This document shows, piece by piece, positions 1-9,526 of a DNA stretch of 64,000 nt. Position 1 is the first letter of the stretch; each line of letters begins with the position of its first letter. A program made the translations under genes and the position numbers. This DNA is from Sedimenticola selenatireducens DSM 17993 (GTDB taxonomy: Bacteria > Pseudomonadota > Gammaproteobacteria > Chromatiales > Chromatiaceae), in the NCBI RefSeq assembly GCF_000428045.1, contig NZ_ATZE01000021.1:1-64000 (forward strand). The letters are read 5' to 3'. The notes under the pieces are model-generated. The model made no database searches, was not told the DNA's origin, and was given only the letters and a program-made list of their open reading frames with translations.

Positions 1-574
1 AACCGGAGGAGATGACAAACCTACCCAGAGTTGCGAAGGCAAGAGACCCTCGATGACAACACAGGTCAGACCGGCATACCGAAAACCTGGCGTGCCCACA
101 GTTTACGAGAACGATAGGGTGATAAGGACGGTATGTGCGCATGCTCATCAAGGCCAGAAGCCAAGAGTCGCTTCGATAACAGGCCGGATATATGGTAGCA
201 ACTTGTCCCTGCCATCGAGATCTAATGCCTTGCAAATGGGGAGGAGACCATATTTGGGTTAGCGTTTTTTGCGTAACCCACCACCAGGCGTTGCGCAGCA
301 ACACAACCCGTTTGTTTAAGGTGTGCCTGACGGCAAGCTTGGCGGGTTACGGCGCAAACAACGCGCCTAACCCACCCTACGTTGTACTGTGGCTGATGGG
401 AGAGTGATTACAAATAATCGCACCGATTCACACCACCCTTATGATCTTCTGGAGCTATCCATGGTCAGTAGTAATATAGGATATGATTCCAAAAGGGCGG
501 TTTGCGTCCTGTTCGGTACAGAATTGCACTAACAGGCGCTCAACCGGTTCCATCACATTCACGGGGGAACACAG
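1..574. other. Non-coding region at window start
   Basis: No convincing gene is seen in this stretch. Short open frames between 53 and 407 have no family resemblance and no ribosome binding site. Positions 256-385 hold a degenerate inverted arrangement of 'gtaacccacc' and 'cctaacccaccctacg' motifs, a dispersed non-coding repeat type common in gammaproteobacterial intergenic DNA. The last 70 bases would carry the promoter and leader of the lipoprotein gene at 575; I cannot assign -35/-10 boxes with confidence. Confidence 0.4.
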
Positions 575-1042
575 ATGAAAATATCGCTCAATCTATTGAT
601 TGCGCTGGCAATGACGGTTGCACTGGTCGGCTGTACCACCAGCGGCTTGACGGGGACCACCTATACTCGCGACGAAGCACGCAGAGTGCAGACGGTCAAG
701 TACGGAACGGTGGAATCCGTCACCCCGGTTGTGATCGAAGGCAGAACCGACGGTATTGTGGGTACCGGCTCCGGGGCCGTTATTGGCGGCATCGCCGGCA
801 GTACCGTGGGTGGCGGCAAGGGTCGCAGCATCGCCACGGTAGTCGGTGCCGTCGCCGGCGGCCTGGCCGGCCAGGCTGCGGAGAAAAACCTGACCACCAA
901 GCAGGGCCAGGAGATCACCATTCGCATGGAATCGGGGGAAATCCTGTCGGTTGTCCAGGAAGTCGAGAACGACCGCTATTTTCATGCCGGCGACAGAATC
1001 CGCCTGCTGAAACAGGGCGGCGTCACCCGGGTCGCCTATTGA
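575..1042 (+). CDS. slyB: SlyB/Pcp-type glycine-zipper outer-membrane lipoprotein
   Basis: The 155-residue protein begins with a lipoprotein signal peptide ending in a lipobox (VALVGC), so the mature protein starts at Cys20 and should be lipidated and sorted to the outer membrane. Residues 60-105 are a glycine-rich hydrophobic hairpin (GTGSGAVIGGIAGSTVGGG, then VVGAVAGGLAGQAAEK), the glycine-zipper 2TM domain of the SlyB/Pcp family, and the C-terminal part is a small beta domain. In enterobacteria SlyB stabilises outer-membrane proteins under envelope stress. A GGGGGAA ribosome binding site lies just upstream of the ATG. The size is normal for the family. The family call is firm, and orthology to slyB is likely. 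Confidence 0.85.
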   Translation: MKISLNLLIALAMTVALVGCTTSGLTGTTYTRDEARRVQTVKYGTVESVTPVVIEGRTDGIVGTGSGAVIGGIAGSTVGGGKGRSIATVVGAVAGGLAGQAAEKNLTTKQGQEITIRMESGEILSVVQEVENDRYFHAGDRIRLLKQGGVTRVAY

Positions 1043-1057
1043 TTGGTCTACAATCAA
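1039..1057 (+). other. Stem-loop at the slyB-like stop codon
   Basis: TTGATTG, loop GTCTA, CAATCAA forms a perfect 7-bp stem overlapping the stop codon. No T-run follows, so it is more likely an mRNA 3'-end stabiliser or partial attenuator than an intrinsic terminator. The next gene, 60 bases on, is also a lipoprotein and may be partly co-transcribed. Confidence 0.4.
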
Positions 1058-1115
1058 CCAGATAATTGCAAAAAGCTGGAACATTTACCAAACCTGTCAT
1101 CATCGAGGGAATACA

Positions 1116-1445
1116 ATGAAAAAAACAATCTCACTCTGCACGCTTGCGGGCATCCTGTTATCCAGCGGATGCGCCTGGGTAAAAACCACCCCGGAAGGCG
1201 AGAAAGTGCGGGTACTGGATGCCGATGAGGTTGCTACTTGCAAGGAACTCGGCAACACCACCGTCTCCCTGGTGGACAAGATTGCCGGCATCGACAGGAG
1301 CCGGCAAAAAGTGGAGGATGAGTTGCGCATACTGGCACGCAACAGCGCCGCAAAAATTGGCGGAGACACGGTAGTACCGATCTCCGAGGTGAGTGACGGA
1401 CAGCAGCGCTTTGCCGTCTACCGATGTATCGGTGTATCCCGCTAG
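1116..1445 (+). CDS. DUF4156 family lipoprotein
   Basis: This 109-residue protein has a lipoprotein signal peptide with lipobox LSSGC (Cys19). The mature part matches the DUF4156 pattern: an opening VRVLDADEVATCKELGNT stretch, a central helix, the conserved ARNSAAKIGGDTVV segment and a C-terminal FAVYRC strand. Two mature cysteines (in ATCKEL and YRCIG) could form a disulfide in the periplasm. The molecular role of the family is unknown; members are small envelope lipoproteins. GAGGGA lies 6-7 bases before the ATG. The gene follows the slyB-like gene on the same strand. Confidence 0.75.
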   Translation: MKKTISLCTLAGILLSSGCAWVKTTPEGEKVRVLDADEVATCKELGNTTVSLVDKIAGIDRSRQKVEDELRILARNSAAKIGGDTVVPISEVSDGQQRFAVYRCIGVSR

Positions 1446-1496
1446 CCAACGCGGATAAACCCGCGCCGGATTTTCAGCCCGGACGCACCCGGTTAT

Positions 1497-2132
1497 TCAG
1501 CTGACCAGGATTGGAAACAGCTGTTTGATTCCGTTACTGATTACCTCAACCGCTATGGCCGCGAGGATGAGGCCAAAAATACGATTGAGGATATTCAGCC
1601 CGATATCGCCCAGCCGCTTCCCGATAGGCACCGCCAGACTCAGCACCAGCCAGAGCACCACAGCAACCAGCAGAATACTGAGCACAATCATTATCTCATG
1701 GTAGGGCGCGGTTGAACGCTGCATGCCGATAACCACCGTACTCATGGCGCCTGGCCCGGCCAACAGGGGTATGGCCAGGGGCACCACGGCAATGGACGTA
1801 AGACCTGAGGCAATCTCCTCCTCATGAGGTGTGGTGCGTACCGGGTCGACCCGCGCCTGCAACATCGCCAGCGCCATGATAAACAGCACAATACCACCAC
1901 CGACACGGAACGATCCCAGACTGGTTCCCATGAATGCCAGCAACCCTTCACCGCTCAACGCCGATACAATCAGTGTGGCGGCCACGGTGAAAACGGCGAT
2001 CCGCACGACCCGTGCGCGATCCCGAGGGGTATAGCCTTTGGTCATGGTGAGGAAAATCGGGATCGCCATGAAAGGATCCATAATGACCACCAGAGATGTA
2101 ATAAAGCGCGTGTATTCTGTCCAGTGTTCCAT
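1497..2132 (-). CDS. MarC family integral membrane protein
   Basis: The 211-residue protein has six predicted transmembrane helices and the family hallmarks FITSLVVIMDPFMAIPIFLTMT near the N-terminus and VVPLAIPLLAGPGAMSTVVI in the second half, which form the inverted repeat typical of MarC/UPF0056 (NAAT) inner-membrane proteins. The original link of MarC to multiple antibiotic resistance was not upheld, and its transport substrate is unresolved. It is encoded alone on the minus strand, convergent with the lipoprotein gene at 1116, with only 51 bases between the stops. The length is normal for the family. Confidence 0.85.
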   Translation of the reverse strand: MEHWTEYTRFITSLVVIMDPFMAIPIFLTMTKGYTPRDRARVVRIAVFTVAATLIVSALSGEGLLAFMGTSLGSFRVGGGIVLFIMALAMLQARVDPVRTTPHEEEIASGLTSIAVVPLAIPLLAGPGAMSTVVIGMQRSTAPYHEIMIVLSILLVAVVLWLVLSLAVPIGKRLGDIGLNILNRIFGLILAAIAVEVISNGIKQLFPILVS

Positions 2133-2478
2133 GAGTTACCGATTGTTAGTCCAGTAGTGATCCGACGATGGGGTACGCCCAACAAGCCGGCGTTACCAAG
2201 GGTTTTGGTGACTATAACCCACCACCCTGGAGGCGGCACACAATGAGGCATCTCCTCGCCAGGTGGATACCGACAACCATCTGGTGATGGACAAGCTTTA
2301 CCTCTACGCATCGGCTCTGCGATGATAGCAGAAGGCTCCCGGAACTGATGAGATCGGAAAACGTTATGCCAGATAGTTTGTGTCTCGCTCAACATATGGC
2401 CAATACAATAGAAACGGCAAAACATTTGCCTGTCCGCATGGCGCCCGCTTCAAACGATACCATGGCGGTCGATAGACC
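2133..2478. other. Divergent intergenic region MarC/corA
   Basis: These 346 bases separate the divergent MarC-family gene and corA and must hold both promoters. Frames crossing the region on either strand lack ribosome binding sites and family resemblance. I see no convincing operator, riboswitch or RNA gene; in particular I could not fold an M-box magnesium riboswitch upstream of corA by eye. Confidence 0.35.
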
Positions 2479-3555
2479 ATGAGTTTCTTTACCAAACGCT
2501 ATCACCCTCCCGGCACCCGCCCCGGCACCCTGCGGATTTCGGACAAACCATACCCGACACCCCCACACATCACACTGATCGATTATTCCGACACGGAATT
2601 ACAGGAGACCCAGGACACACCCCCCGAGGCCTGTCGCGCTGCCCTCGATCGTCCCACAACCACCTGGATACATATGCAGGGGGATGCAGACCCGGACGCC
2701 CTGATGGAACTGGGAACAATCTTTGGACTCCATGAGCTGGCCCTTGAAGACATTGTCAATTCCGGTCAGCGCCCGAAAACCGAACTCTATGACGAGCAAC
2801 TGTTTATTATCCTGAGTCATCCACTTATGGAGGATGGCTATGCGGAGACGGAACAGGTCAGCCTGTTTCTAGGCGACCATGTCATTTTCAGCTTTCACGG
2901 TGGAGCCCACGATCCGTTTGAACCGGTGCGTAAACGGTTGCGCAAGCATACCGGCCGTTTGCGAACAAAGGGCCCCGACTATCTGCTTTATGCGCTGGTG
3001 GATCTGGTAATCGATCAATCCTTTCCCGTACTGGAACGCTTCGGTGCCGAACTGGAGGAGTTGGAGGGGCAACTGCTGGCAGCACCCACCAGGGAGACAC
3101 TGCGGCGACTACATGAACTGAAACGGGACGCCCTGTTGCTGCGTCGTATGCTCTGGCCACAGCGTGAAGTGTTGAACAATCTGATGCGCAACGAAGAGTA
3201 CCCTATTCAGGAGGAGATCCGGCTCTATTTTCGTGACTGTTACGACCACACCATACAGATCATGGACCTGCTGGAAACCTACCGGGATATGACCACGGGC
3301 CTGCTGGATCTCTATCTCTCCAGTGTCAGCAACCGGTTGAATGAAACCATGCGGGTACTTACCGTAATCGCCACAATCTTTATTCCACTCACCTTCATCG
3401 CCGGAGTCTATGGAATGAACTTCGGTAACAAATCCGACAGTCCCTGGGCCATGCCCGAGCTCAACTGGTATTACGGATATCCCTTGATCTGGGGAGTCAT
3501 GGTTGCGGTTGGGGCCGGTCTGCTCTATCTGTTTAAGCGCAAGGACTGGTTCTGA
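2479..3555 (+). CDS. corA: CorA family magnesium/divalent-cation channel
   Basis: The 358-residue protein has the full CorA layout: a long cytoplasmic alpha/beta N-domain (residues 1-about 230, with HELALEDIVN and the acidic FLGDHVIFSFH strand), a long stalk helix, and two C-terminal transmembrane helices. Helix TM1 ends in the signature YGMNF with the GMN filter at residues 312-314, and TM2 (about 336-352) is followed by a basic KRKDWF tail. It forms a homopentameric inner-membrane channel for Mg2+ (also Co2+/Ni2+ or, in the ZntB branch, Zn2+). The DEPVRTLH-like loop cannot be used to separate these subfamilies by eye. It appears to be monocistronic. Confidence 0.9.
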   Translation: MSFFTKRYHPPGTRPGTLRISDKPYPTPPHITLIDYSDTELQETQDTPPEACRAALDRPTTTWIHMQGDADPDALMELGTIFGLHELALEDIVNSGQRPKTELYDEQLFIILSHPLMEDGYAETEQVSLFLGDHVIFSFHGGAHDPFEPVRKRLRKHTGRLRTKGPDYLLYALVDLVIDQSFPVLERFGAELEELEGQLLAAPTRETLRRLHELKRDALLLRRMLWPQREVLNNLMRNEEYPIQEEIRLYFRDCYDHTIQIMDLLETYRDMTTGLLDLYLSSVSNRLNETMRVLTVIATIFIPLTFIAGVYGMNFGNKSDSPWAMPELNWYYGYPLIWGVMVAVGAGLLYLFKRKDWF

Positions 3556-3685
3556 AACTGAATCAGTTTGAACCGGCTCTCGACCGATCCGCGCTAAGTT
3601 TATATTACTCGCCCACCATGTAATCTCTACTTATCCTGCCCGATTGTGGGGTAACGAGTCTATCCCATGGGATATAATTGGTCCG

Positions 3686-5446
3686 ATGAACCCCTTTCGA
3701 ATCATGCTGCTTGCCAGTAGCCGTCAATGGCGAATTCTGCCGCGCTCCCTGCTTTGGCTGACCCTGGGCAACTCGGTGGCAGGAGCAGCAGAACCGTCAA
3801 TCGATCTTACCGGCGTCAGCGGCGATCTGCAGGAGAACCTGCGGGCTGGCCTCTCTTTGACCACAGAGCCATGCAGTGCCCCGGAATGGCGGATAAAGAG
3901 GCTGTTTCGGCGTGCCGATGAGGAGCTGGACAGGGCGGCAAGGGCCCTGGGGTATTACCGGATAAAACTGGAAAAGAACCTGCAATTCAAACAACCCTGC
4001 TGGCAGGCGAGCTTTAACATCGATCCGGGTGAGCCGACTCGCCTGAATCAGGTCACCATCCGGATCGAGGGTGATGCACAAGATGATCCCGCTTTTATCA
4101 AACTGCTCAAGGCGACCCCGGTACGCCCCGGCAGTCAGGTGCACCACGGGCACTACGAAACGCTGAAGGGGGAAATCGAAAGCCTGGCGGCAGAACGCGG
4201 CTATTTCGATGGACGCTTCCTGCGCCGGGAGCTGCGGGTTGAACCCGCCGCCAACCAGGCATCCATCCTGTTGCACTACCGGTCCGGTCCCCGTTACCGG
4301 ATCGGCACGCTGGAACTGGATCAACAGACCTACGAACCGGAACTGCTGGAGCGTTACCTGAAAATCAAGGCGGGCGACCCCTATGATTCGGGGGCCATTT
4401 CTTCACTGCACCGGGCATTGGCCGACAGCGGCTTTTTTGAACGGGTGTCGGTAAAACCCGACTACGAGGGGGCGATCGACGGCAAAATCAACGTACAGGT
4501 GGCGCTGGAGCCGATCAAACGCACTGCCTACCGGATCGGGATCGGCGCCGCCACGGACACCGGCCCGCGCCTCAGCCTGGCCTACGACAGAAGACGGATC
4601 AATCGCTTCGGTCACCGCCTGCAATCCAAGCTCACGCTCTCCAGCGTCGACAGCTCCCTTGGTATTGAATACCTGATTCCCATGCAGGAGCCGCATATCG
4701 ACCAACTCAGTATTCGCACCGGTTATCGCGAGCTCGACACCGACACCACGACCAGCGACACCGCCACCATCGGCCTGCGCACCCTGGGCATGCGCGGTGG
4801 CTGGAACGAGACCCGCTATATCGACTGGGTCTCGGAAGACTCCCTGATCGGTGACGAGGACACTTCCGCCACACTGCTGGTTCCCGGCGTCAGCTGGGCA
4901 CGCACGACGGCAGACCACCGCATGCAGCCGCGCCAGGGGTCACGACTCAATCTTGAACTGCGCGGCGCCCACGAGAGCCTGTTCTCGGATGCCAGTTTCG
5001 TACAACTGCTGGCGGCCGGAAAATGGATTCAGCCATTGGGCAAGGGGCGCCTGCTGCTGCGCGCCGACACGGGAGTAACTTTCGCATCTACATTTACCGA
5101 ACTACCGGCTTCCTACCGATTCTTTGCAGGTGGTGATCAGAGCGTGCGCGGCTACGGATACCAGTCCCTGGGTCCGCAAGACACCGACGGTACGGTGGTG
5201 GGGGGCCGCTACCTGCTCAGCTCCAGCCTCGAGTATGAATACCCGATCCAAGGCGCCTGGTCAGCGGCCCTGTTCGTAGATGCCGGCAACGCCTTTGACG
5301 GCTGGAATGACGGATTGAAGCGGTCCGCCGGTGTCGGGCTACGCTGGCGTTCACCGGTCGGCCCTATCCGGCTGGACCTGGCCATACCCAATGACCGGAG
5401 CCAGGACAGCTTCCGCATTCACTTCTCCATGGGACCGGATCTTTGA
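3686..5446 (+). CDS. tamA: Translocation and assembly module outer-membrane protein TamA
   Basis: The 586-residue protein starts with a signal peptide (cleavage near VAGAA-EPS), followed by about three POTRA domains and a C-terminal 16-stranded Omp85-type barrel ending in an aromatic-rich strand (FRIHFSMGPDL). The barrel hairpin FFAGGDQSVRGYGYQSLGP carries the conserved VRGY/F motif of Omp85 proteins. It inserts autotransporters and other outer-membrane proteins together with the inner-membrane protein TamB. I chose the ATG at 3686 because it places the signal peptide at the N-terminus; a TTG at 3644 would add 14 residues before it. The stop overlaps the tamB start, as in the classic tamAB operon. 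Confidence 0.93.
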   Translation: MNPFRIMLLASSRQWRILPRSLLWLTLGNSVAGAAEPSIDLTGVSGDLQENLRAGLSLTTEPCSAPEWRIKRLFRRADEELDRAARALGYYRIKLEKNLQFKQPCWQASFNIDPGEPTRLNQVTIRIEGDAQDDPAFIKLLKATPVRPGSQVHHGHYETLKGEIESLAAERGYFDGRFLRRELRVEPAANQASILLHYRSGPRYRIGTLELDQQTYEPELLERYLKIKAGDPYDSGAISSLHRALADSGFFERVSVKPDYEGAIDGKINVQVALEPIKRTAYRIGIGAATDTGPRLSLAYDRRRINRFGHRLQSKLTLSSVDSSLGIEYLIPMQEPHIDQLSIRTGYRELDTDTTTSDTATIGLRTLGMRGGWNETRYIDWVSEDSLIGDEDTSATLLVPGVSWARTTADHRMQPRQGSRLNLELRGAHESLFSDASFVQLLAAGKWIQPLGKGRLLLRADTGVTFASTFTELPASYRFFAGGDQSVRGYGYQSLGPQDTDGTVVGGRYLLSSSLEYEYPIQGAWSAALFVDAGNAFDGWNDGLKRSAGVGLRWRSPVGPIRLDLAIPNDRSQDSFRIHFSMGPDL

Positions 5447-8400
5447 AGCGCCCTCTTCTAACCATAATATTACTGACACTGGTTGGCGCCCTGGGCAGCG
5501 GTGCCTGGCTGCTGGGCACGGAACAGGGCAGCCAGCAGCTGCTTCGCTGGGTTCTGGGTGAGAAGCTTCGCATCGGTACGTTCCGCGGCTCCCTGCTGGC
5601 GGGAGTGGACCTGGAAGCGCTGGAGTACCGGGACGAGCAGCAACATTTAACCATTCAGACGCTGCATCTGGACTGGAAACCGGCCGCCCTGATCAGCGGT
5701 CTGCTGCATATCCAGCGGTTGCAGGCAGGGGGCGTTCACTATACCGCCATCGGCCCGTCCGAAACGACCGAGTCCACGGCCCCGCCCAGCCTGCCGCTGG
5801 CGCTGCGCCTGGACCAGCTTGAACTGGATGATATCCGGATACAGCAAGGAGACGACATTCAGTCGATCAGCCGTGTCACCCTCGGCGCCGGAACACAGGA
5901 TGCGACGATAGAGATCACCCACTTCCAGATTAACTACGACACCTACCAGGCCGAGGGTGAGGGTCACCTGGAGCTGACCGGGCACTACCCACTACAGATG
6001 ACCATCCGCTGGCAAGGAGAACTCCCGGAAATCGGAGCGGCCAGTGGTGCCGGGCAGATCGGCGGAGACCTGAACAGACTGAGCATCGAGCATGCTACCA
6101 AAACCCCGTTCAGGATCAGCACACAGGGCCACATAGATCTGTCCGGTGCGAGCCCGGTGGTCGATATCAACGGCGAGTGGCAGCCGCTGGCGTGGCCGCC
6201 ACAGGCGGCCGTGGTGCAAAGTGCCGGCGGTCACTACCGTCTGCGCGGACCGCTGGAGGGGTTACATCTGAGCAGCGAGGCTCAACTGCTTTTCCCCGAC
6301 ACCGAAACGCCCCCGGTCAATACCCGACTGGACACCCGTCTCTCCACCAGCCGGTTGGATGATCTGTCACTGAGCGTCCGGGAGATCAGTGACCGATCAG
6401 AACCGCTGGAGCTGCAGATCCGAGGCGCCGTCAGCTTTGATACGGACGAGCCGCAACTGGATCTGAGCGGCGAGTGGTCCCATGCCCGCTGGCCACTGCT
6501 GAGCGACCCCACCAGCGAGAGCCCCGCCGGTACATTCCGACTCAAGGGGCCGGCCCAACAGCCACGCCTGGAGAGTCAAGCCAGCCTGACCTTCCCGCAC
6601 GCCGACGTGCCGGATATACAGGCCCATCTGCAGGGCCTGGTAAGTGCCGGCGGTCTGTCCGACATAACCCTCGATAGCGAACTGTTGAATGGCAAAATCC
6701 GTACCACTGGCGACTTGACCTGGGCACCGGCTATTGACTGGAATCTGGTCATCCAAGGTGAGTCACTGGACCCCTCGACACAGTGGCCGGAGTGGCCGGG
6801 CAAGCTGGCCCTGCAGGCGGCCCTGCTGGGCGGGATAAGCGAACAGGGTCTCTGGCTGGCGGCCGATCTCCAGCAGTTGAGCGGCACCCTGCAGCAGCAG
6901 CCCATCAGCGCCACGGGGCGCGGACGCTATGATCCGACCGGGCTCAACCTGGAGACCCTGCAGCTGCAGAGCGGCCCCAACCGGCTCGACCTGCACGGCA
7001 TGCTGGGTGACCGGCTGGATCTTCAATATGCCTTGAAGGCCCCGGACCTGGCGGCGTTCTGGCCGGCACTGCAGGGAAACATCGAGGCCGATGGCCGCTT
7101 GGGCGGGGTGCGGGACAATCCTGAAATCAGCGCCCGCCTGAAGGGCGGCGGTCTGCGTTATGCCGGGCAGCGGATCGACCAGTTGGCAGCTGATCTCATC
7201 TGGGCGAAGGGTGAGGCCAAAGGTGAACTGACCGCCAAGGGACTGCAGAGCGGTGACTGGCAGGGGCGCAAGCTGTCACTGGCCATTAGCGGCACTCCGG
7301 AGGCACACAAGGCCCAATTGTCGCTGGCTGCCAGCGACCTGCAGCTGACCACGGCCGTGCAGGGGGGTTGGAGCGCGCCGCTCTGGAGCGGACAACTGGA
7401 ACGACTGAACATCGAGCACGCGCAGTTAGGAACCTGGCGCACGGAGGGACCGGCGGCGGTGCTGGTTGGCGGCGACCAGTTCAGCCTGGAGGCAACCTGC
7501 CTGGTGCAGCAGAGCGCCCGCCTGTGCGCCAATGGTGCCTGGACCCCGACCAGCAACCGCCTCGATGCCAGCCTCACCGCCATCCCCCTGGCACGCCTGC
7601 TGCCCTGGCTCCCCGAGGAGATAAGGGTCGAGGGAAGCTTCGACGGCAAGCTACAACTGGCCGGTCCTATCGAAGCATTGACGGGCGAGGCGCAGCTGAC
7701 CCTGCCCCGGGGCAGCCTGTTGCTGGAAGCAACAGAGGAGCAACCACTGCGCCTGGCGTTGCAGGACGGGATGCTGAATCTGCAGATGACCCCGCAGGGC
7801 AACCAGGCGGCGTTCAAGCTGATGGCTGGCGAAGGCAGCATTACCGCCCAGGCACGTACCGCCGCCTTCTCCGCCAAAGGACCCGTTGCCGTAAACGGCA
7901 CACTCAAGGCGGATATCCCCGACCTGCAACCCCTGGGCCTGCTGTTGCCGGGCCTGAGTGATATCCGGGGCAACCTGGCGGCGGAGGCAAACGTCGCCGG
8001 CGATCTCCAGCAGCCGGAGATTGACGGTTTTATCCGGCTCGACCAGGGCGCCGCCAACGTGCCCCAGCTCGGACTGGCCCTGGAAAACATAGCGCTCTCG
8101 GCCCGCAACCAGGGCAAAGAGAAACTGACCCTGGAAGGCCAGTTGACCTCCGGCGGCGGCACACTCCGGTTGCAGGGCGACTTGCAACTCGACGCCGAAC
8201 AGGCGTGGCCGCTGGCGCTGAAACTGCAGGGCAAGGACGTTCAGGTGGTGCGTCTGCCGGAGGCCGTGGCCTACGCCTCGCCCGACATGAATATCACCCT
8301 GCGCAAGCAACAACTGGGCATCGAGGGTGAGCTGAAACTGCCCCGGGCCGATATAGAGTTGCACGAACTGCCCAAAAGCGCCGTAAGCGTGAGCGAGGAT

Positions 8401-9153
8401 GAAGTCATTGTCGGTAAGACCGAATCCCAGCCGCCATCACCCCCACTGGCGATCAATGCACAAGTCGCCGTTCAGGTAGGCGAACAGGTGCGGTTCAGCG
8501 GCTTCGGGCTCGAAACCCGGCTGCAAGGCGATGTCGCCGTCAACAGCCGGGAAGGCCGAACCCTGGCCCAGGGGCAACTGGTCCTGAGAGAGGGGCGCTA
8601 CCGCGCCTATGGTCAGAATCTGACCATTGAACAGGGGCGCCTGATATTCAATGGATCGCCACAAAACCCGACCCTGGATATCAAGGCAACCCGGCTCTCC
8701 AAGGATCAGTCGGTGACGGCCATCCTGAATCTCAGTGGGAACCTGCGCGCGCCTCAGGTTGAGGTCTCCAGCGACCCGACCCTGCCCGAAGAGGAGGCCC
8801 TCGCCTACCTGGTCACCGGGCAATCGCTGGATACGGAGGGACCGGGCGGTGCCACCATGCTGCGCCAGGCCGTTGCCGCAAAGGGGCTGGAAAAGAGCCA
8901 GGAGATTCTCGACCGGTTGGCCACCGGCCTGGGGGTGGATGAAGTGCGTCTGGAAGAAGGCGGCTCCCTGGAAGAGACCGCCCTGTTACTGGGCAAATAC
9001 CTTTCACCCGATCTCTATGTCAGTTATGCCGTCGGACTGTTTGATAACCGCGGCGCACTGATCACACGCTATCGATTGAGCGAGAAATTGCGCCTGGAAG
9101 TACAGTCCGGCAGTAGTCAGAGCATGGACCTGATTTATGATGTCGAGCGTTAA
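5443..9153 (+). CDS. tamB: Translocation and assembly module inner-membrane protein TamB
   Basis: This 1236-residue AsmA/YhdP-like protein has an N-terminal transmembrane anchor (residues 4-22) and a very long repetitive beta-rich periplasmic body, rich in LxLxG/LxGxL repeats, predicted to form a hydrophobic groove (beta-taco). The C-terminal DUF490 domain is seen in VRFSGFGLETRLQGDV, GRYRAYGQNLTIEQGRLIFNG and TALLLGKYLSPDLYVSY. It partners TamA and, with related AsmA-like proteins, moves phospholipids to the outer membrane. The start codon is TTG, overlapping the tamA stop in TTGA, so translation is coupled. Length is close to E. coli TamB (1259 residues). Confidence 0.93.
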   Translation: MKRPLLTIILLTLVGALGSGAWLLGTEQGSQQLLRWVLGEKLRIGTFRGSLLAGVDLEALEYRDEQQHLTIQTLHLDWKPAALISGLLHIQRLQAGGVHYTAIGPSETTESTAPPSLPLALRLDQLELDDIRIQQGDDIQSISRVTLGAGTQDATIEITHFQINYDTYQAEGEGHLELTGHYPLQMTIRWQGELPEIGAASGAGQIGGDLNRLSIEHATKTPFRISTQGHIDLSGASPVVDINGEWQPLAWPPQAAVVQSAGGHYRLRGPLEGLHLSSEAQLLFPDTETPPVNTRLDTRLSTSRLDDLSLSVREISDRSEPLELQIRGAVSFDTDEPQLDLSGEWSHARWPLLSDPTSESPAGTFRLKGPAQQPRLESQASLTFPHADVPDIQAHLQGLVSAGGLSDITLDSELLNGKIRTTGDLTWAPAIDWNLVIQGESLDPSTQWPEWPGKLALQAALLGGISEQGLWLAADLQQLSGTLQQQPISATGRGRYDPTGLNLETLQLQSGPNRLDLHGMLGDRLDLQYALKAPDLAAFWPALQGNIEADGRLGGVRDNPEISARLKGGGLRYAGQRIDQLAADLIWAKGEAKGELTAKGLQSGDWQGRKLSLAISGTPEAHKAQLSLAASDLQLTTAVQGGWSAPLWSGQLERLNIEHAQLGTWRTEGPAAVLVGGDQFSLEATCLVQQSARLCANGAWTPTSNRLDASLTAIPLARLLPWLPEEIRVEGSFDGKLQLAGPIEALTGEAQLTLPRGSLLLEATEEQPLRLALQDGMLNLQMTPQGNQAAFKLMAGEGSITAQARTAAFSAKGPVAVNGTLKADIPDLQPLGLLLPGLSDIRGNLAAEANVAGDLQQPEIDGFIRLDQGAANVPQLGLALENIALSARNQGKEKLTLEGQLTSGGGTLRLQGDLQLDAEQAWPLALKLQGKDVQVVRLPEAVAYASPDMNITLRKQQLGIEGELKLPRADIELHELPKSAVSVSEDEVIVGKTESQPPSPPLAINAQVAVQVGEQVRFSGFGLETRLQGDVAVNSREGRTLAQGQLVLREGRYRAYGQNLTIEQGRLIFNGSPQNPTLDIKATRLSKDQSVTAILNLSGNLRAPQVEVSSDPTLPEEEALAYLVTGQSLDTEGPGGATMLRQAVAAKGLEKSQEILDRLATGLGVDEVRLEEGGSLEETALLLGKYLSPDLYVSYAVGLFDNRGALITRYRLSEKLRLEVQSGSSQSMDLIYDVER

Positions 9154-9526
9154 CCGGACAGTTTCAGACCGCTGACCAACATGCGTATCGGCTGCGGGCA
9201 CCGCTGTACGCGGTTAATGTGGCTTGGTTTTTCCTGAAGCCAATCCCGCTCCTCGCAGGTGCTCTGTTGGTCTCGCCGCCACACATATTGAACCCGCTCC
9301 ACTTCAGCGCGATGAGAATATCGCTCATTGCGCAATTGGCCACAGCGGTTAGTCATCTTGCCCCAGGGTGTCGAAAATTCGCACGACGTGCGATGTCGTG
9401 ATTTATCTATACTATGATAATAGTCACGATAAACTAAGATATTAGTCAATAAACAAAAAACATGTTGGGCTTGGATTTAAAGTGACCCGGGATCGTACCA
9501 ATCCCTAAAGGGATATAGGGGGACTC
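9154..9526. other. Promoter region of the heme-enzyme operon
   Basis: The 373 bases between tamB and the peroxidase operon contain no supported gene. G+C drops sharply after 9400 (an AT-rich stretch with ctatgataatagtcacg), as expected for a promoter. Dyad elements within it are listed separately. A further perfect inverted repeat, ATCCCTAAAGGGAT, lies at 9501-9514 in the likely leader, just upstream of the AGGGGGA ribosome binding site of the first gene. Confidence 0.5.
9379..9424. promoter_or_regulatory. Candidate operator: 15-bp palindrome and second dyad
   Basis: TCGCACGACGTGCGA (9379-9393) is a perfect 7-1-7 palindrome, followed by GTCGTG, which also pairs with CACGAC at 9382-9387. Eighteen bases downstream lies a second dyad, ACTATGATAATAGT (9411-9424). 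Size and symmetry fit a dimeric TetR/MarR/LysR-type repressor site. No regulator gene is adjacent, so the cognate protein is unknown. These lie 103-148 bases upstream of the first gene of the heme-enzyme operon. Confidence 0.45.

Noticed and set aside
593-1084. 163-codon minus-strand frame opposite the slyB-like gene
   Set aside because: It is antisense to a clear lipoprotein gene, with no ribosome binding site and low-complexity Ala/Gly composition.
7158-8234. 358-codon minus-strand frame inside tamB
   Set aside because: Long antisense frames are expected in high-G+C genes; composition (Ser/Arg/Pro rich) is that of a shadow and tamB is certain.
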